DNA of 64,000 bases, taken from contig SVPL01000007.1 in the NCBI GenBank assembly GCA_015065925.1, positions 1 through 64,000 of the forward strand, in the 5' to 3' direction. The notes below the pieces were generated by a model. The model searched no databases and was not told the origin of the DNA. It saw nothing but the letters and a program-made list of their open reading frames with translations. This document shows positions 60,778 through 64,000 of the stretch, piece by piece (the stretch's first letter is position 1; each line of letters starts with the position of its first letter). This DNA is from Oscillospiraceae bacterium. GTDB lineage: Bacteria; Bacillota; Clostridia; Oscillospirales; Acutalibacteraceae. The position numbers and the translations under genes were made by a program.

Positions 60778-60826
60778 TGTACTATCTCGCTAATACAATA
60801 ATACACTATAAAAAGAATTTTGTCAA
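60778..60826 (-). promoter_or_regulatory. GntR/ABC operon promoter with overlapping operator palindrome
   Basis: Minus strand TTGACA-N17-TATTAT (60798-60826), then TGTATTA-N6-TAGTACA (60778-60797). Confidence 0.75.
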
Positions 60827-60864
60827 GAAAAAACTGCCCTACAAAAAGTAAGACAGTTTTTAAA
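60827..60864 (-). terminator. terminator after the aldolase operon
   Basis: Minus strand AAAACTGTCTTAC...GTAGGGCAGTTTTTTC imperfect stem with T-run. Confidence 0.6.
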
Positions 60865-60883
60865 ACAAAATATTACACTATTT

Positions 60884-61732
60884 TTAGGCTCTGTTTACGC
60901 TGCCGAAAAGCTGCATTTTCTTTTCGGTTTCTTTCTTAATAGCCTCAATCATATTGGGGATTAAATCGGTAATACCGTAACCCTTTTGATAGGTTTCATA
61001 AGCGGCATTAGAAGCAGCGCAGTTAATATCGGTGAAGATGTTAACCTTTGAGATACCGCCTGCAATGGTGTTTTTAAAATCATCATCGCTAAGACCTGAA
61101 CCACCGTGAAGAACCAAAGGAGTGGGAATTGTTGAAGCAATTTCGGCAAGACGCTCTAAATCAAGCTTGGGCTTGCTTTTGTATGCACCGTGAGCAGTAC
61201 CAATGGCAACTGCCAAAGCATCAACACCTGTACCATCAACAAAAAGCTTTGCCTTATCGGGCTCGGTGTAGATGCTGTGATCACCTTCACCGTCACCCTC
61301 TGCGCTACCGTCATTAGCACCAACATGACCGAGCTCACCCTCAACGGTGATGCCCTTTGAGTGAGCCTTTTTAACCATTTCGGCAACCGCCTTTAAATTG
61401 CCGTCAAAATCAAGAGTAGAGCAATCGTACATAATAGAGCTGAAGCCTAAATCCATAGCAAGATTAACCTTTTCTTCGGTAAGGCCGTGGTCAAAATGAA
61501 GAACTACGGGTACGCTTGCGCGCTTTGCCATATCGGTAAGAAGGGGGGCAAGCTCTCTGAGTCCGCCATAGGGAAGCAAAACCTCGGCAGTACCGATAAT
61601 TACAGGAGATTTCATTTCTTCTGCGGCACCCAAAACGCCTCTTGCCATTTCAAGGTTGATGGTGTTAAAAAGACCAACTGCGTATTTATTTTTCTTTGCA
61701 TCAAGCAAAACATCATTTAAATTTACAAGCAT
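60884..61732 (-). CDS. class II ketose-bisphosphate aldolase
   Basis: VPVVLHFDHGLTEE, VEGELGHVGANDG, AVAIGTAHGAYKSKPKLD, LVLHGGSGLSDDDFK. Confidence 0.95.
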   Translation of the reverse strand: MLVNLNDVLLDAKKNKYAVGLFNTINLEMARGVLGAAEEMKSPVIIGTAEVLLPYGGLRELAPLLTDMAKRASVPVVLHFDHGLTEEKVNLAMDLGFSSIMYDCSTLDFDGNLKAVAEMVKKAHSKGITVEGELGHVGANDGSAEGDGEGDHSIYTEPDKAKLFVDGTGVDALAVAIGTAHGAYKSKPKLDLERLAEIASTIPTPLVLHGGSGLSDDDFKNTIAGGISKVNIFTDINCAASNAAYETYQKGYGITDLIPNMIEAIKKETEKKMQLFGSVNRA

Positions 61733-61746
61733 TTTTATTACTCCTA

Positions 61747-62292
61747 TTAATCAAAATCGGCAAGACGATTAATTCTGTCGTCTGTGAAAATATCATACTC
61801 ATCGTGGCTGGTAGTAGAAAATTCGCTTATAACAGCGCCTTCATCACCTGCGGTAAACCAATGAAGGGTGTCGGGCATTATGGTATACTGCTCACCCGGG
61901 TTAAGCTCAATTTCGTGCCAAACGGTGAAATACTGCTCATTTCCCTCGGGAGCCTTTGCCTTGGGATTTTTTGCGGGCTCACCTGCAACATAAAGAAATA
62001 CCTTACCATAGCGGCAACGGAAGGTTTCCTGCTTGCCCATATAACCGATTTCAGGCATAGGCTTGTGAGTATGCTCAGGACAGGTTTGATGTGGGAAAAG
62101 CACCATTTCCTTAGCGCAATAATAATCGGTATTTACATATGTAATAATAGAAAGTCCGATTTTTTCAAACTGGTCGAGACCAAGCTCAACAATTTCAATG
62201 TTTGCAGATTCCTCGGGAGAAATTACAATATTTGCCTTTTTGTACATTTCTCTTGCTTTTTCACGATACTGTTCCGCTACTTCCTTTTTCAT
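61747..62292 (-). CDS. D-lyxose isomerase-like cupin protein
   Basis: KEMVLFPHQTCPEHTHKPMPEIGYMGKQETFRCRYGKVFLYV, YTIMPDTLHWFTAGDEGAVISEFSTTSHDEYDIFTD. Confidence 0.88.
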   Translation of the reverse strand: MKKEVAEQYREKAREMYKKANIVISPEESANIEIVELGLDQFEKIGLSIITYVNTDYYCAKEMVLFPHQTCPEHTHKPMPEIGYMGKQETFRCRYGKVFLYVAGEPAKNPKAKAPEGNEQYFTVWHEIELNPGEQYTIMPDTLHWFTAGDEGAVISEFSTTSHDEYDIFTDDRINRLADFD

Positions 62293-62312
62293 AACAAAAA
62301 CTCCTTTTAATT

Positions 62313-63254
62313 TTATAAAGTATTTTCTTCCATAAACTTTAAGGTTTCTTCAATTGAAACAATGCCTGTTGATGCGCCAACCGCCATAATGCAATGGGTT
62401 CCAACGGCATTGCCAAACTTTGCAGAGCGCTCAAAATCCCAACCCTGAGCCAAACCGGCTAAGAAGCCTGCGCAGAAGGAATCGCCTGCGCCTGTGGTAT
62501 CAACAGGTTTAACACTCTTGTAGGTGGGGTAAATTTTACCCTTTTCACCGCCGGGCTGAACATAAGCGCCATCGGCACCTACCTTAATTATAACATTCTT
62601 TACTCCCTTTTTAAAGAAGAAATCTGCAATTTTTTCTACCTCGGTTTCACCCGAAAGCTTAGCAGCCTCATCATAACTAGGCATAAAAATATCAATATAC
62701 TCAAAAACGCCCTCAAGCTTGGGAAGCCAAATATCATCAAAATCCCAAGCGGTATCAAAAACGGTAAGCTTACCGCGTTTTTGACATTCCTTTAAAAATT
62801 CGGCACACGGAGCGCCGTCAAAGGCGGTTAAAAGCAATGCGCCTGTGTAAAAAACAATGTCACACTCGTCAACGGTGTTCCAGTTAATATCCTCAAGGCA
62901 GTAATCTGCTCCCGATGCGGGGTTGTAGAGGAAGCTTCTTTCACCTGTGGTCTGAATACAGGCTATTGAAAGGGTTGTGGGGGCGGGGCCTTTTGTAACA
63001 ACTGCAGAGGTATCTACATTATATTTTTTAAGCTCAGCTTTAATAAATTCGCCGTAAAAATCCTCACCCACACGGCAGGAAACGGCAACGGGTACACCAA
63101 GCTTACCTAAATCAATACCGCAGTTGGTAGCGCACCCGCCAACGCAGGTGTTAATGGACTCCACGCTTCTAAGTGTACCGGGAGTTGGTACGCTGTCAAC
63201 CGGTTTTACCAAAATATCGGTTGTAACGCTTCCGCAACATAATATTTTTTTCAT
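62313..63254 (-). CDS. PfkB family carbohydrate kinase
   Basis: CVGGCATNCGIDLGKLGV, C-terminal VDTTGAGDSFCAGFLAGL. Confidence 0.95.
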   Translation of the reverse strand: MKKILCCGSVTTDILVKPVDSVPTPGTLRSVESINTCVGGCATNCGIDLGKLGVPVAVSCRVGEDFYGEFIKAELKKYNVDTSAVVTKGPAPTTLSIACIQTTGERSFLYNPASGADYCLEDINWNTVDECDIVFYTGALLLTAFDGAPCAEFLKECQKRGKLTVFDTAWDFDDIWLPKLEGVFEYIDIFMPSYDEAAKLSGETEVEKIADFFFKKGVKNVIIKVGADGAYVQPGGEKGKIYPTYKSVKPVDTTGAGDSFCAGFLAGLAQGWDFERSAKFGNAVGTHCIMAVGASTGIVSIEETLKFMEENTL

Positions 63255-63280
63255 TAAACTACACCTCTAAATATAGTAAA

Positions 63281-63323
63281 TTGACTTTATTATTATAATA
63301 GTATATAATGGTAATAATGTCAA
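63281..63323. promoter_or_regulatory. overlapping antiparallel promoters within an imperfect palindrome
   Basis: Plus TTGACT(63281)-N17-TATAAT(63304-63309); minus TTGACA(63318-63323)-N17-TATTAT(63295-63300). Confidence 0.8.
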
Positions 63324-63350
63324 GTATTTTCTTTAATTCGGAGGATTAAA

Positions 63351-64000
63351 ATGAAGCGTGGAATGAACGGTGGCGATATAAAACGCACTAACCGTGGTTT
63401 ATTTTTAAAGAATATTGCCCTTGGCAAAGCAAACTCGAGAATTGAGCTTGCAAAGCTTACAGGGCTTACAAAAATGACTGCAGGAAACATCACCCAAGAG
63501 CTTATTTCAATGGGAATTATAAAAGAATGCGGTCAAATATATGCAGGTGTTACAGGCCCCGCGCCTCAAAAATTATGTATAGATGAAAATGCACCAAAGA
63601 TTATTGGTGTTTACATTTCTCGTGATGAAATTGTTTTTAGCCTTGGAAATCTCTCGGGAGATATAATCCATAAAAATATTGTTCCACTATCAAACGAAAC
63701 CTCTGAATCTATCACAGAAAAGCTTGTAAGCGGCATAAAAAAAGCAATTACAACACAAACCGATAATATATTGGCGATTGGCGTTGCAATGATAGGCCCC
63801 ATTGACAGTGACGGAGCCATTGTTGACTCACCTAACTTTTTCGGCATAAAAAAATTAGCAGTAAAAGAGATAATTGAAAGTAACTTCCCCTACCCCACAG
63901 TCATTTGCAATGATATAAGCGCCGCGGCGGTTGCCGAGCATTTAAAGGGTGGCGAAAGGCTTTCTAACTTTATTTTTGTAGGTAATTCCAATGGTCTTGG
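63351..64000 (+). CDS. ROK family transcriptional regulator, truncated by the window end (absent from the ORF track)
   Basis: MKRGMNGGDIKRTNRGLFLKNIALGKANSRIELAKLTGLTKMTAGNITQELISMGIIKECG; ROK domain IGVAMIGPIDSDGAIVDSPNF. Confidence 0.93.
   Translation, partial: MKRGMNGGDIKRTNRGLFLKNIALGKANSRIELAKLTGLTKMTAGNITQELISMGIIKECGQIYAGVTGPAPQKLCIDENAPKIIGVYISRDEIVFSLGNLSGDIIHKNIVPLSNETSESITEKLVSGIKKAITTQTDNILAIGVAMIGPIDSDGAIVDSPNFFGIKKLAVKEIIESNFPYPTVICNDISAAAVAEHLKGGERLSNFIFVGNSNGL

Overview
This 64 kb window is chromosomal DNA from a low-to-moderate GC, probably endospore-forming Firmicute. SpoIVB, a YlmC/YmxH-type PRC-barrel protein, RNase J, GdpP and a (permuted-type) tmRNA locus with smpB suggest class Clostridia, but taxonomy is inference. 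Most of it is core genome. The core blocks are: spoIVB; ftsH-hpt-tilS-dnaB-rplI-gdpP; rnj; typA-gpsA-plsY-der; DUF177-rpmF; bioY; coaD-rsmD; proS; glgB; smpB-ssrA; rpoD-dnaG-dgt. Accessory content includes: an integrase and a 50-aa small ORF immediately 3' of the tmRNA gene; a translationally coupled 4-gene amino-sugar operon ending in an HTH/sugar-kinase fusion; a GH106-like glycosidase and a WbsX/GH99-like protein; a PP-loop ATPase with an EFR1-type flavodoxin-ferredoxin; a secreted beta-helix/InlB-repeat/dockerin protein; and a lyxose-isomerase/PfkB/aldolase operon facing a ROK regulator. Non-coding structure includes two copies of a ~150-160 bp terminal-inverted-repeat element (one nested inside a ~530 bp inverted-repeat structure), a 275 bp MITE-like element whose end supplies a gene's stop codon, a palindromic bidirectional promoter, and inverted repeats upstream of the amino-sugar operon. 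I saw no CRISPR array, rRNA or ordinary tRNA. No database search was run; all family names come from reading motifs.
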